Positions 46,381 through 56,397 of a stretch of 64,000 nt of DNA are shown one piece after another. The notes beneath the pieces are model-generated. The model was not told the DNA's origin. It saw only the letters and a list, made by a program, of their open reading frames with translations, and ran no database searches. Both the position numbers and the translations under genes were made by a program. Source of the stretch: Nitriliruptoraceae bacterium (GTDB taxonomy: Bacteria; Actinomycetota; Nitriliruptoria; Nitriliruptorales; Nitriliruptoraceae); the NCBI GenBank assembly GCA_003565155.1, contig PXDB01000101.1, positions 1-64,000 on the forward strand, in the 5' to 3' direction. Every line of letters begins with the position of its first letter. Within the stretch, counting starts at the first letter, position 1.

Positions 46381-47247
46381 TCAGGCGGCCTCCGCGTCGA
46401 CGTCGGGGACCAGTGGTTCGACCTCGCCGTCGAGGGCGTCGGCGACGCCCCCGGGCACCTGTGTGCCCTGCACGCAGCGGGTGACCGCGGCGGGCGCGGC
46501 CACCTCGGCGGCGGCCAGCGCGGTGTGGAGGTCGGTCGGTCTCACGGTGGGGCCGTCGTTGCGGAGGACCGCTCGGAGGACGGTGTGCGCGTCGCGGGTA
46601 GGGGTACCCGGTCGCGTGGCGACGGCGAGGGCGAGCACCGCGGGCCGTACGTCGATGGTGCGGTCACCGTCGGGACGGCGCCGCACGACCTCGACGGACG
46701 TGCTCGCGAGCAGCTCGTCGGCTCGTGTCGTGAGGAGCGCACGCAGCTCGGTCTGGTCGACCGGGGGCCACGCGAGCTCCCAGAGGGTGACCCGCAGCAT
46801 CTTCGCCAGCTTCGGCGCGCCGTCGGGCACCTCCAGGTAGGTCGTGATGTCCATCCCCGCCGGCAGCGCGGCGGAGAGCGCAGCGAGATCCGCTGCGGGT
46901 TCGATCGGCGCCGCGAAGGTCAGCTCGGCGTACTCGCCGTACGAGCGCACCCCCACGGGCAGCGCGTCCGGGAAGGACACCTTGGGGTGGGGGGTGAAGC
47001 CCTCGGAGTACGCGATCGGAAGGTCGGCACGGCGCAGCGCCCGTTCCCAGACCGAGGTCAGGTCCCGCGCCGAGATGAAGCGCGTGCGACCGACCTTGGT
47101 CCAGCGGATGCGGTAGCGCTGCAGCAACGCGTCCGTCCTCCTCGATCCGGGTGCGGTCCCGGGAGCTCGTGCGGCTGTCGGGGTCGTGCGGGTGGTGCCG
47201 GTCGTCGTGTCGGTGCCGTCGACGCTGACGGGGTGGTCCTCACCCAC
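46381..47247 (-). CDS. TIGR03936 family radical-SAM-associated protein (DUF2344)
   Basis: The 288-residue protein begins after a short disordered Thr-rich leader with RYRIRWTKVGRTRFISARDLTSVWERALRRADLPIAYSEGF, a DUF2344 signature. It continues FTPHPKVSFPDALPVGVRS. It always travels with a TIGR03960 radical SAM enzyme, here directly upstream and overlapping by 8 bases. The GTG at 47247 lies inside the end of that gene. The chemistry of the pair is unknown; a role in rRNA/tRNA or RNase E-linked metabolism is suggested only by location next to rne. Confidence 0.88.
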   Translation of the reverse strand: MGEDHPVSVDGTDTTTGTTRTTPTAARAPGTAPGSRRTDALLQRYRIRWTKVGRTRFISARDLTSVWERALRRADLPIAYSEGFTPHPKVSFPDALPVGVRSYGEYAELTFAAPIEPAADLAALSAALPAGMDITTYLEVPDGAPKLAKMLRVTLWELAWPPVDQTELRALLTTRADELLASTSVEVVRRRPDGDRTIDVRPAVLALAVATRPGTPTRDAHTVLRAVLRNDGPTVRPTDLHTALAAAEVAAPAAVTRCVQGTQVPGGVADALDGEVEPLVPDVDAEAA

Positions 47248-49318
47248 CCCCGGCGTAGCGCTCCGGTGCGGTGGGCAGCGCCTCGGGACCGCGCGCGGAG
47301 GTCCCAAGGCCCTGGGGCAGCATCGGCAGGCTGTACCCACCGGTGTAGCCGGTGTCATGCTCCAGGCTCAAGCCGGGGCACACCCCGCAGTCGTAGCAGG
47401 CCGACCACCGGCAGTCGTCAAGCTGCTGGTCGGACTGGGCGTCCTGCCAGTCCTCCCACAGCCACTCGGCCTCGAGGCCGGCGTCGAGGTGGTCCCAGGG
47501 CAACGCCTCTCGTTGGTCCCGTTCCCGGTAGCTGTACCAGTCGAGATCCACCCCCGTCTCGGCCAGGGCGCGCCGCCACACCTCGAGGGTCGGCATCTCG
47601 TGCCACCCGTCGAACCGGGCACCGAGCTGCCAGGCCCGTTCCACCACCGCCGCGACCCGGCGGTCACCGCGGGCGAGCAGGCCCTCGATCACCCCCTCCT
47701 CGGGATCGTTGGTCCGCAGCTTGATGCCGCGGTGCTCCTTGATGGCGTGGCGGATGAGGGTGAGCTTGCGCCGGATCTCCTCCGGCGGGTCCTGCGCCGC
47801 CCACTGGAAGGGGGTGTGGGGCTTCGGCACGAACCCGCCCACGGAGATGGTGACCTTGTTCGCCTTGCCGTGACGGCGGGCGATCGCGTAGACCTCGATC
47901 GCGAGGTCGGCGATGGCCTGCACGTCCTCGTCGGTCTCCGTGGGCAGGCCGACCATGAAGTACAGCTTGATGTGGCGCCAGCCCTCGGAGAAGGCCACCT
48001 CGGCGGTCCGCAGCAGGTCCGCCTCGGACACCATCTTGTTGATCACCGCGCGCATCCGCTCGCTGCCGGCCTCGGGCGCGAAGGTCAGTCCGCTGCGACG
48101 GCCGTTGCGGGTGAGCTCGTTGGAGAGGGTGACGTTGAAGGCGTCGACCCGGGTGGAGGGCAGCGACAGCGAGGTGGTGGTCCCCTCGTAGGTGTCCGCG
48201 AGCTCCCGGGCGATCGGTCCGATGGCCGAGTGGTCGGCCGAGGACAGCGACAGCAGGCCGACCTCGTTGAAACCGGTGTCGGCCACCCCCTGCTCCACCA
48301 GCCGCTGGACCGTCTCCGGGCGACGCTCGCGCACCGGCCGGGTGATCATCCCGGCCTGGCAGAACCGGCAGCCGCGGGTGCACCCGCGGAAGATCTCCAC
48401 GCTGAAGCGCTCGTGCACGGTCTCGGTCATCGGGACCAGCTGCTTGCGGGGGTAGGCCCACTGCTCAAGGTCCTGCACGGTGCGCTTGGGCACCCGCGCC
48501 GGGACGCCGCGCTCGGTGGGCACGGTGCGCTTGAGGCGGCCGTCCTCGCTGTAGCGGGGGGTGTAGAAGGCCGGGACGTACACCCCCTCGACGGCGGCCA
48601 GGGACCGCAGCAGGGCGTGGCGCACCTCGGCACCGTCGGCGCCGACCAGGGCGCCTGACGGCTCGCGGTCCTGCTTGTGGCGCCGGACCACCTCGTCGAT
48701 CTCGAGGGTGACCTCCTCACCGTCACCCATCACCGCGGCGTCCACGAACGGCGCGAGCGGTTCCGGGTTGAAGGCGGCATGACCGCCGACGAGCACGACG
48801 GGATCGTCCGGGCCGCGGTCGGCCGCGCGGTGGGACACGCCCCCCAGGTCGAGCAGGTTCAACAGGTTGGTGTGCCCGAGCTCGTGCGGCAGCGAGACCC
48901 CGAAGACGTCGAAGGCCCACAACGGCCGGTGGGTCTCCAGTGAGAAGGTGGGCAGACCTTCCGCTCGCAGCAGCTCCTCCAGGTCGACCCAGGGGGCGTA
49001 GGCGCGTTCCGCCAGCGCGGTGCTGCGCTCGTTGAGCAGCTCGTAGAGGATCTGGATGCCCTGGTTGGGCTGGCCGACCTCGTAGGTGTCGGGGTAGCAG
49101 AGGAGCCAGCGGGTCTCGGCGGCTTCCCAGGCCGTCACCTGCTGGTTGTGCTCCCCGCCGACGTACTGGGCGGGCTTGCGGACCTGGGGCAGCAGGGGCT
49201 CCAGCGCGCTCCAGCAGGAGGGCGGTGGTGTCGCGGCCGGGCCGGGACGCCGGAAGGGGGCGCGCTGGTCCCGCGCCGGCATCGCGGGGGCCAGGCCCGG
49301 GGGTGCGGATCCGAGCAC
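47240..49318 (-). CDS. TIGR03960 family B12-binding-like radical SAM protein
   Basis: The 692-residue protein has an N-terminal B12-binding-like region (LLCYPDTYEVGQPNQGIQILYE, VSLPHELGHTNLLNLLDLGG). The radical SAM core has the Fe-S cysteines in FRGCTRGCRFCQAGM, and a C-terminal region carries further cysteines (ACYDCGVCPG). The family is widespread in bacteria and paired with TIGR03936, but its reaction is unknown. The GTG at 49318 has AGGAG 5 bases upstream. The spacer 49319-49534 to rodA holds no gene that I can support. Confidence 0.9.
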   Translation of the reverse strand: MLGSAPPGLAPAMPARDQRAPFRRPGPAATPPPSCWSALEPLLPQVRKPAQYVGGEHNQQVTAWEAAETRWLLCYPDTYEVGQPNQGIQILYELLNERSTALAERAYAPWVDLEELLRAEGLPTFSLETHRPLWAFDVFGVSLPHELGHTNLLNLLDLGGVSHRAADRGPDDPVVLVGGHAAFNPEPLAPFVDAAVMGDGEEVTLEIDEVVRRHKQDREPSGALVGADGAEVRHALLRSLAAVEGVYVPAFYTPRYSEDGRLKRTVPTERGVPARVPKRTVQDLEQWAYPRKQLVPMTETVHERFSVEIFRGCTRGCRFCQAGMITRPVRERRPETVQRLVEQGVADTGFNEVGLLSLSSADHSAIGPIARELADTYEGTTTSLSLPSTRVDAFNVTLSNELTRNGRRSGLTFAPEAGSERMRAVINKMVSEADLLRTAEVAFSEGWRHIKLYFMVGLPTETDEDVQAIADLAIEVYAIARRHGKANKVTISVGGFVPKPHTPFQWAAQDPPEEIRRKLTLIRHAIKEHRGIKLRTNDPEEGVIEGLLARGDRRVAAVVERAWQLGARFDGWHEMPTLEVWRRALAETGVDLDWYSYRERDQREALPWDHLDAGLEAEWLWEDWQDAQSDQQLDDCRWSACYDCGVCPGLSLEHDTGYTGGYSLPMLPQGLGTSARGPEALPTAPERYAGGG

Positions 49319-49534
49319 GTACGCTCCTGTGGTCGCTGCGGCGCGTCCAGGGTGCGAACACGGAGGGCGGAAGCCCTCGGCCTCCGGGGCTGCCCACCAC
49401 CGACGGGCACCTCGCGGCGTCGCCCGCGCGCCGGGTGGCGCGGAGGGTAGCAGCCGGCTGTTGCACCTCGACGGGGGCGCACCGGGCGACGGGTCGTGCG
49501 GGGTGGCGGGACGGGATGCGGACGCCGGACGGGG

Positions 49535-50713
49535 TCAGAACCGCCGCATGTGGATGTTCAGCAGCAACCCGATCATCGCGAACCATACGATGAGCGAGGT
49601 CCCGCCGTAGCTGATGAAGGGCAGGGGCAGGCCGGTGACCGGCATGATGCCCACGGTCATCCCGACGTTGACGAAGACCTGGAGGGTCAGGATCGCGACG
49701 ATGCCACCGGCGACCAGGGTGCCGAAGGTGTCCTTGGCCAGGATGGCGATACGCAGGCCCCGCCACACCAGCACCAGAAGGAGTGCGAGGACCACGCTGC
49801 CGCCGAGGAAGCCGAACTCCTCGGCGATCACGGTGAAGATGAAGTCGGTGTGGTTCTCGGGGACGTAGGACAGCGAGGTCTGGGTCCCCTCGAACAGCCC
49901 CTTGCCCGCGAACTGTCCCGAGCCGACGGCGATCAGCGACTGGCGGGTCTGGAAGGCCGCGGTCTGAGCGGCGGAGGCGTCCCCGGCGCCCAGGAAGGCG
50001 GTCAGGCGGGACAGCTGGTAGTCCTGGATCAGCTCGGTCTGCAGGGCCACGATGACCCCGATGACCCCGGAGAGGGTCAGACCCACGAGGTAGCGCGCCT
50101 GGACACCGCCGAGCAGGAACAGCACGGCGGTGGACCACACGAACACCATCGAGGTCCCGAGGTCCGGCTGGAGGAACACCAGCCCCGTGGGGAGCAGGGT
50201 CAGGACCAGGCAGGCGAGCACCACCCCGGCACGTGGCTGTCCCTCGCTCTCGTGGATCAGGGCAGCCACCACCACCAGTACGGCCAGCTTGGCCATCTCG
50301 GAGGGTTGGAGCTGGAACCCGCCCAGCACGATCCACCGTTGCGCGCCGCCGAACGCCGTCCCCAGCGGCGAGAGCACCAGCCCCAGCAGCACGATGGAGA
50401 CCACGTACAGCACGGGCGCGTACACCCGGACCACGCGGTAGTCCACCACCGCGACCACCACCATGACGAGGACGCCGATGGCCAGGGCCAGGAGCTGACG
50501 GCTCACGTAGGTGGTGGGCGGCAGCCCCTGGGCAGAGAGTGCAACCAGCTTGGCGCTGTAGATCGCGACCAGCCCGATCGCGGTGAGTCCCAGCGCGGTG
50601 AGCACCAGGACGGGGTCGAGGTGACGGATCGGGGCGTACACCTCCATCCAGCGGGACTGGACCTGCGCACGCTGCTGGCGCAGCTCGCGGTCCTGTCCGT
50701 AGTTCGTGGCCAC
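49535..50713 (-). CDS. rodA: RodA peptidoglycan glycosyltransferase (SEDS family)
   Basis: RodA polymerises glycan strands during cell elongation with PBP2. The 392-residue protein has about ten membrane spans, starting LDPVLVLTALGLTAIGLVAIYSA. SEDS hallmarks include QPDLGTSMVF, TAFLGAGDASAAQTAAFQTRQSLIAVGSG, FIFTVIAEEFGFLG and the end GLPLPFISYGGTSLI. The GTG at 50713 has GGAGGAGGTGAG upstream. The track extension lies inside mrdA and is rejected. It ends the mreB-mreC-mreD-mrdA-rodA block. Confidence 0.95.
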   Translation of the reverse strand: MATNYGQDRELRQQRAQVQSRWMEVYAPIRHLDPVLVLTALGLTAIGLVAIYSAKLVALSAQGLPPTTYVSRQLLALAIGVLVMVVVAVVDYRVVRVYAPVLYVVSIVLLGLVLSPLGTAFGGAQRWIVLGGFQLQPSEMAKLAVLVVVAALIHESEGQPRAGVVLACLVLTLLPTGLVFLQPDLGTSMVFVWSTAVLFLLGGVQARYLVGLTLSGVIGVIVALQTELIQDYQLSRLTAFLGAGDASAAQTAAFQTRQSLIAVGSGQFAGKGLFEGTQTSLSYVPENHTDFIFTVIAEEFGFLGGSVVLALLLVLVWRGLRIAILAKDTFGTLVAGGIVAILTLQVFVNVGMTVGIMPVTGLPLPFISYGGTSLIVWFAMIGLLLNIHMRRF

Positions 50714-50774
50714 CTGCTCACCTCCTCCGGGTACTGCCGGTCGTCGTGCCACCCGCCGCGGGGCGGGTGGGGGA

Positions 50775-52802
50775 TCAGTCCAGGATCTCGTCGCCGGCCT
50801 CGAACTCCGCCTCGTCGGCGAGCACGACCCCGAAGTGGTGGGCCATGATGTTGCGCACGATCGGCGCGGCGGTCTGGGAACCGCCGCCGCCCTCCTCGAC
50901 GTTGACCGCGACCACGATCTCCGGATCGTCAGCGGGGGCGTAGCCGGCGAACCAGGCGAAGGGCACCCGCGGCCGCAGCTCCGCTGTCCCGGTCTTGCCT
51001 GCCACGGGGATTTGGTCGAGAGGGAAGCCGGTGAAGGCCGACTCACCGGTGCCGCGCGCCTCCATCACGGTGCGCTCGAGCCCCTCACGGATGACGGCCA
51101 GGGTCTGGTCGCTGAGCTCCAGCGAACCGAACTCCTCCGGCTCGATGGCACGGATCAGCGTGCCGTCGGGAGCCCGGATCTCCGCGCCGAGGTGGGGGCG
51201 CATCAGCACGCCGTCGTTGGCGATCGCCTGGTAGGAGGCGGCGACCTGTAGGGGTGTGGCGATCACGTCGCCCTGCCCGATGGAGGTGTTGACCGCGTCG
51301 CCACCACGCCACGCGCCACCGAAGCGGCACAGATCGGTGAACAGCTCCTCCGCCCGGCTGCCGGCGGTCGCCGCCTCCGCCTGCTGGCAGTAGCTGTCGC
51401 GCCGTGCGAGCCAGTACTCCTCCCGCCACTGACGACCGGGGACCCGGCCCGCGATCTCGCCCGGGAGGTCGATGCCGGTGCGCTGGTTGAACCCGAAACG
51501 CTCGGCCACGTCGATCACGACCTCATCGGGCTCCTCGGCGTTCTCCTCGGCCAGCCACTGGTCGAAGGCGAGCTCGTAGAAGTAGGTGTCACAGGAGCGC
51601 ATGAGGGCGTCGGAGAGGTCCATCATCCCCTCGTTCACCCCACGGTTCCAGTTCCGGAAGGTGTTGCCCCCCAGCTCGAAGGCGGGGGCGCACTCCACCT
51701 GCCCGCGGGGCGTGATGTGGCCGCCCTCGACCATCGCTGCGCCGGTCGCGGTCTTGAACACCGAGCCCGGCGGGTAGGTGCCGGCGATCACCCGGTTGAC
51801 CAGCGGGTCCCCGCTGTCCTCCTCGATCAGGGACTCGAAGTACGCACGGCTCACCCCGCCGACGAACTCCCGAGGGTCGAAGCTCGGGTAGGACGCCATG
51901 GCCAGCACCGCCCCGGTGCGCGCGTCGAGGACCACCGCGGACCCGGCGGTGGACGGCAGCAGCTGGCCGTCATCACGTCGGATCGAGCGGCTGGCGATGA
52001 TCCCGTCCTCCAGCAGCTGCTCCGTCGCCTGCTGGAGGTCGAGGTCCAGGGTGGTGACCAGGTCGTTGCCCTGGACGGGCTCACGATCGCGCTGGACGTC
52101 CAGCACGTCCCCCCGGGCGTTGACCACCAGCACCCGCTCGCCGGCGGTCCCGCGCAGGTCCGCCTCGTAGCTCTGCTCCAGACCCATCCGACCCACGAGA
52201 TCACCCGCGCGGTAGTCCGCGAAGGCGGGGTCGAGGAGCTCCTCCTGTGAGACCTCGCCGATGTAGCCGACCAGGTGCGCAGCGAGGGTGTCCTGGGGGT
52301 ACTGGCGCACCGGCAGGGTCTCGGGCACGACGCCGGGGAACAGCTCACGCTGTTCCTGCACGGTGAACACCACCTCGGGGGTGACGTCCACGGCGACCGG
52401 GACGGGACGGAAGGGGCTGCGCCGCTGGCTGCCGAGGCGCTCGATGACCTCCTCCTCGTCGATCTCCAGCAGCTCCGCCAGGCGCTCGATCACGCGCTCC
52501 GCCTCGGCGTTGACCGGCGCTCCGGTCGCGTCGAGGAGCACCTGCCGGTCCGCGGAGATCGCCAAGGCGGGGCGGTTGCGCACCAGCTCCTCGCCGTCCG
52601 CGGCCAGGATGGCGCCGCGAGGGGCCTCGGTGACCACGGTGCGCAGACGGTTGGAGTCCGCCAGCTCCACGTACCTGTCCCCGGCCAGCACCTGGAGGAA
52701 CCACAACCGGGCGAACAGGGCCAGGAACAGGGTGATGACGAGCACGGCGAGGAAGGTCAGCCGCAGGACGGAGGAGGAGGACTCCGACGAAGGGAGGGCC
52801 AT
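50775..52802 (-). CDS. mrdA: Penicillin-binding protein 2, class B transpeptidase
   Basis: PBP2 cross-links peptidoglycan in the elongasome. The 675-residue protein has one N-terminal membrane span (LRLTFLAVLVITLFLALFARLW) and a dimerisation domain. The transpeptidase domain has SxxK in YPPGSVFKTATGAAM, SxD-type SCDTYFYELAF and KTGT in VAGKTGTAELRP. A short acidic C-terminus follows. The ATG at 52802 has GAGG upstream. The 143-residue track prefix is antisense-like Cys/Trp/Arg sequence over mreD and is rejected. Confidence 0.95.
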   Translation of the reverse strand: MALPSSESSSSVLRLTFLAVLVITLFLALFARLWFLQVLAGDRYVELADSNRLRTVVTEAPRGAILAADGEELVRNRPALAISADRQVLLDATGAPVNAEAERVIERLAELLEIDEEEVIERLGSQRRSPFRPVPVAVDVTPEVVFTVQEQRELFPGVVPETLPVRQYPQDTLAAHLVGYIGEVSQEELLDPAFADYRAGDLVGRMGLEQSYEADLRGTAGERVLVVNARGDVLDVQRDREPVQGNDLVTTLDLDLQQATEQLLEDGIIASRSIRRDDGQLLPSTAGSAVVLDARTGAVLAMASYPSFDPREFVGGVSRAYFESLIEEDSGDPLVNRVIAGTYPPGSVFKTATGAAMVEGGHITPRGQVECAPAFELGGNTFRNWNRGVNEGMMDLSDALMRSCDTYFYELAFDQWLAEENAEEPDEVVIDVAERFGFNQRTGIDLPGEIAGRVPGRQWREEYWLARRDSYCQQAEAATAGSRAEELFTDLCRFGGAWRGGDAVNTSIGQGDVIATPLQVAASYQAIANDGVLMRPHLGAEIRAPDGTLIRAIEPEEFGSLELSDQTLAVIREGLERTVMEARGTGESAFTGFPLDQIPVAGKTGTAELRPRVPFAWFAGYAPADDPEIVVAVNVEEGGGGSQTAAPIVRNIMAHHFGVVLADEAEFEAGDEILD

Positions 52803-52872
52803 GACGTGGAGCCTCGGATCGAACCCGGTCGTGGCCGTCGACGGTACCACCCGCTGCTGCTGGTCTCGCCGG

Positions 52873-53385
52873 TCACTCCAGGCCGACGGTCCGGAGCGGG
52901 AAGGTCTCGCTGACCCTGCGGACGACCACCTGCAGCGCGGGGGCCAACAGGGTGTTGTACAGGCCCACGGCGATGGCGGCCTGCACCACCAGTGCGGGCG
53001 CGAGGCGTTCGTCGGCCAACAGCGAGGACACGATCCCGTAGGCGGCCGTGGCGAGCACCGACGCGCCCGCAGCCAGCAGCAGCGGTGCGGTCGCCGAGTT
53101 GGGCGCGAGGTAGGGCCGGGACCACCCCACCAGCGCTCCCGCGACGCCGTACAGCAGGACCCCGAGACCGACCGGTGCCGCACTGACCAGCAGATCGCCG
53201 ACCAGACCGGCGCTGGCGCCGATGCGCACACCGGTCACGGGTCCGTCCCGCGTCGCGAACACCACCGTGAGCAGCAGCAGCAGGTCGGGACGGAAGCCGA
53301 ACAGGGTCAGCGCGGGGAACAGTGCCGTCTCCAACACCACCGCGGCCAGCAGCAGGGCAGCCACCACGAGGGTGCGGGCGATCAC
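52873..53385 (-). CDS. mreD: Rod shape-determining protein MreD
   Basis: MreD is a small integral membrane protein of the elongasome. The 170-residue product has five or six hydrophobic spans, beginning RTLVVAALLLAAVVLETALFP. It has FRPDLLLLLTVVFATRDGP and GLVGDLLVSAAPVGLGVLLYG, matching the MreD pattern. Its ATG overlaps the mreC stop, so it is coupled to it, and it precedes mrdA. Confidence 0.92.
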   Translation of the reverse strand: MIARTLVVAALLLAAVVLETALFPALTLFGFRPDLLLLLTVVFATRDGPVTGVRIGASAGLVGDLLVSAAPVGLGVLLYGVAGALVGWSRPYLAPNSATAPLLLAAGASVLATAAYGIVSSLLADERLAPALVVQAAIAVGLYNTLLAPALQVVVRRVSETFPLRTVGLE

Positions 53386-54389
53386 GGAACCCCTACCGCG
53401 CCCGGCACGCCCGCGGCCCCCTCCTCGTCGTCGTCGCTGTCATCGTCATCCCCATCCGCATCCGCGGCGTCGTCCTCGGCACCGGGGACGGTGTCGGGAT
53501 CGAGCAGGGGCGGGACGGGGGGCCGGGTGAAGTCGAGCCCCTCGGACCCCTCGAAGGGCGGGATCTCGTCGATGCCCGTGGAGAACACCACGACGACGTG
53601 GTGCAGCCGCGTGAAGTCCACGTACGGGTTGACCAGCACCTCTCTGGTCAACGGCGTCGCACCCTCCTCGATGGACGACACGGTGCCCAAGGGGATGCCG
53701 GGGGGGAAGACCCCGCCCCGGTAGCTGGAGGTGACGACCGCCTCGCCCTCCTCGATCTCCGCCTCCGGGTCGAGCAGGCGCAGCACCATCGGATCACCAC
53801 CGCGCCCGTCGATCACACCGACCTCACCGGTCGATCCGGTACGGGCAGCGGCGGAGAAGCTCGGATCGATCGTCAGGAGGACGCGCGAGGCCGTCGGCGT
53901 GACCTGGATGACGCGGCCGATGAGGCCGTCGCCGTCCACCACCGGCATGCCACGCGCCAGCCCGTCGTCGCTGCCGACGTCGATGGTGATGGTCCACTCG
54001 AAGTTGGAGGGCGAGAGCGCGACCACGCGGGCAGCGACGGTCTCCAGCTCCGTGCGGTCGGCCATGTCGAGCAGCCCGCGCAGTTCGGCGTTCTCACGCT
54101 CGAGATCGTCGATGACCCGGCGACGTTCCTCCAGCGCCTCGACCCTCGCGCGCAGCGCCTGGTTCTCCGACCGGACGCCGAACAGGTCGCTGATCGCCCC
54201 GCCGGCGGCGGAGAAGGGGCTGAGCAGCGTGCCCACCCCGTCCTGCAGCGGACGTAGGACGGCGGTCGCGAGGTCACGGCCACGCTCGAGGACCCCGTCC
54301 TCGCCACCCCGGAAGTCCAGGGTGATCAGGGTGACGGCCGCGACGACGAGCAGTGCGAGCAGCACCCGGGTCTGTCGACGCTGGAACAC
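53382..54389 (-). CDS. mreC: Rod shape-determining protein MreC
   Basis: MreC links MreB to the periplasmic wall machinery and activates PBP2. The 335-residue protein has one N-terminal membrane span (VLLALLVVAAVTLITLDF) and a coiled coil (NQALRARVEALEERRRVIDDLERENAELR). A beta-barrel domain carries NFEWTITIDVGSDDGLARGMPVV. A Pro/Asp-rich C-terminus (DDAADADGDDDDSDDDEE) is unusually acidic. It sits between mreB and mreD with tight spacing. Confidence 0.94.
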   Translation of the reverse strand: MFQRRQTRVLLALLVVAAVTLITLDFRGGEDGVLERGRDLATAVLRPLQDGVGTLLSPFSAAGGAISDLFGVRSENQALRARVEALEERRRVIDDLERENAELRGLLDMADRTELETVAARVVALSPSNFEWTITIDVGSDDGLARGMPVVDGDGLIGRVIQVTPTASRVLLTIDPSFSAAARTGSTGEVGVIDGRGGDPMVLRLLDPEAEIEEGEAVVTSSYRGGVFPPGIPLGTVSSIEEGATPLTREVLVNPYVDFTRLHHVVVVFSTGIDEIPPFEGSEGLDFTRPPVPPLLDPDTVPGAEDDAADADGDDDDSDDDEEGAAGVPGAVGVP

Positions 54390-54461
54390 CGCTCCCCCAC
54401 CCCTGCTGGTCGCGACCGTGCTGCGACCCGCACGACCACCGCGGACGCGCGGTGTGGTTGG

Positions 54462-55505
54462 TCAGTGACGCGAGGAGGAGACCAGCACCTTCTTGAGGGC
54501 TTCGAACTCCTCGAGGCACTTCCCGGAACCGACCGCGACGGAGGACAGCGGGTTCTCCGTGGTGTGGATCGGCATGCCGGTCTCGTGCTTGAGGCGCTCG
54601 TCGAGGCCCTTGAGCAGGCCACCACCACCGGTGAGCACGATGCCCTTGTCCATGATGTCGGCGGCGAGCTCAGGCGGGGTCTTGTCCAGGGTGTTCTTCA
54701 CCGCGTCGACGATCGCGTTGACGGGTTCCTCGATGGCGCGACGGATCTCATCGGCGGAGACGATGATCGTCTTCGGCAGACCGGAGACCAGGTCCCGGCC
54801 GCGGATCTCCGCGTGGGGTTCGTCGGGCAGCGGGAAGGCGCTGCCGATCGCCATCTTGATCTCCTCGGCGGTGCGCTCGCCGAGCATCAGCGAGTACTCC
54901 TTCTTGACGTAGCCGATGATCGAGTCATCGAGCTCGTCGCCGCCGATGCGGATGGACTGTGAGGTGACGATGCCCCCGAGCGAGATGACCGCCACCTCGG
55001 TGGTGCCACCGCCGATGTCGACGACCATGTTGCCGGCGGGCTCGTGGACGGGCAGGCCCGACCCGATCGCGGCGGCCATCGGCTCCTCGATGATGTAGGC
55101 GGCGCGGGCACCGGCCTGGATGGACGCCTCCTCCACCGCCCGCTGCTCCACCCCGGTGATGCCGGAGGGCACGCACACCACCACGCGGGGCTTCGCGAGG
55201 AAGCGGCGCTTGTGGACGGCCTGGATGAAGTAGCGCAGCATCTTCTCGGTCACGTCGAAGTCGGCGATGACGCCGTCCTTCAGGGGCCGGATCGCCATGA
55301 TGTGACCGGGGGTGCGGCCGATCATGCGCTTGGCCTCGGAGCCGACGGAGAGGATGTGGCCGGTCTTGGTGTTGATCGCCACCACGGAGGGCTCGTTCAG
55401 CACGATGCCCCGTCCGCGGACGTACACCAGGGTGTTGGCCGTACCGAGGTCCACAGCCATGTCACGGCCGAGGAACTGCAGGGAGTTACCGATGTTCGCC
55501 GCCAC
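54462..55505 (-). CDS. mreB: Actin-like cell-shape protein MreB
   Basis: MreB filaments guide the elongasome. From the GTG at 55505 the protein has 347 residues. The first motifs are [23 protein letters not shown] and [14 protein letters not shown], followed by [17 protein letters not shown] and [18 protein letters not shown], the actin-fold nucleotide loops. The 70-residue track extension is Arg/Pro-rich low-complexity sequence. It is the first gene of the rod-shape cluster. A candidate -10 TAGCCT lies about 100 bases upstream, in the spacer to radC. Confidence 0.96.
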   Translation of the reverse strand: MAANIGNSLQFLGRDMAVDLGTANTLVYVRGRGIVLNEPSVVAINTKTGHILSVGSEAKRMIGRTPGHIMAIRPLKDGVIADFDVTEKMLRYFIQAVHKRRFLAKPRVVVCVPSGITGVEQRAVEEASIQAGARAAYIIEEPMAAAIGSGLPVHEPAGNMVVDIGGGTTEVAVISLGGIVTSQSIRIGGDELDDSIIGYVKKEYSLMLGERTAEEIKMAIGSAFPLPDEPHAEIRGRDLVSGLPKTIIVSADEIRRAIEEPVNAIVDAVKNTLDKTPPELAADIMDKGIVLTGGGGLLKGLDERLKHETGMPIHTTENPLSSVAVGSGKCLEEFEALKKVLVSSSRH

Positions 55506-55701
55506 AGGCTGACCTACCGCTGGAAGAGGGGGCGTCGAGGACGCGTGGACGTCGCGGGGCCGGGGGCGCCGCGCGGCGGAACGCGAGGCGCGCGGTCCGA
55601 CACCCGCAGGCCGCAGGCTAACACCGACCCGCCGGACCCGCGCGGGGCTGTGCCACCACCGTACGTCCCCTGACCGCGGGGCCCCGGCCGTTGCCGCCAC
55701 C

Positions 55702-56286
55702 TCACACCACGCCACGGCGAGCGAGGCTCACCCAGCGCGTTCCCCCGACCACCAGATGGTCGAGCACCTGGACACCGACCACCTCCCCCGCCCGCACCAG
55801 TCGGCGGGTCACCTGCTCGTCATCGCGGGAGGGTTCCGGATCGCCCGAGGGGTGGTTGTGCGCCAGGACCAGGGCGGCCGCGTTGCCGAGGAGGGCGTCG
55901 CGGAACACCTCACGCGGGGACATGAAGGTGTGGTCCAGGCTGCCGATGCTCACGGTGGCGGTCCTGCGCAGACGGTGTTTGGTGTCCAGCAGTGCCACGA
56001 CGCACCGCTCCCGGTCCGCGCCGGTCAGCTGCGGCACCAGGACCGCCGCCGCTGCCTCCGGGCTGGTCACCTCGGTGCGCTCGCCGTCCGGGGAGGCGGG
56101 CCAACGATCGCTGCACGCCGGATGGGGGCAGCTCATAGGCAGCTCTGCGACCGCCACACCGTTGTCCGGTCCGGCGGTGAATGTCGCCGTGACGACGACG
56201 TCGCTGACGGTGTCCGGCCCGGCAGGGGCGGTGCCGGCCCGATCCACGGGGGCGTTGCGGCGGTGCTCGGAGCTGCAGGTGTCCAC
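55702..56286 (-). CDS. radC: RadC-family JAB/MPN domain protein, short form
   Basis: The 194-residue protein has a JAMM metal-binding motif in [19 protein letters not shown]. It also has [42 protein letters not shown] and VLDHLVVGG, the RadC core. The usual N-terminal helix-hairpin-helix is missing; instead there is a short region with [10 protein letters not shown]. RadC's cellular role is unresolved. The GTG at 56286 has GGAGG 6 bases upstream, better than the TTG at 56370 in the track. Neighbours are ndk upstream and mreB downstream. Confidence 0.87.
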   Translation of the reverse strand: MDTCSSEHRRNAPVDRAGTAPAGPDTVSDVVVTATFTAGPDNGVAVAELPMSCPHPACSDRWPASPDGERTEVTSPEAAAAVLVPQLTGADRERCVVALLDTKHRLRRTATVSIGSLDHTFMSPREVFRDALLGNAAALVLAHNHPSGDPEPSRDDEQVTRRLVRAGEVVGVQVLDHLVVGGTRWVSLARRGVV

Positions 56287-56397
56287 GGTCGTCCTCCGGC
56301 GGGCGTCGGGGACCAGCGTGCCGCCGGGACGCCCCCGGGATCGGACGCGTTGCTCAGCAGCTGTGGACAACCGGGCCGCGTGCCGCCACGCCGAGGC

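Noticed and set aside
42327-46484. 1385-codon plus-strand ORF
   Set aside because: It is antisense to the ABC exporter and RNase E/G genes. Its His/Gln/Gly/Arg-rich sequence has no motifs, as expected from GC-rich antisense DNA.
52288-53724. 478-codon plus-strand ORF
   Set aside because: It is antisense to mrdA, mreD and mreC, and low in complexity.
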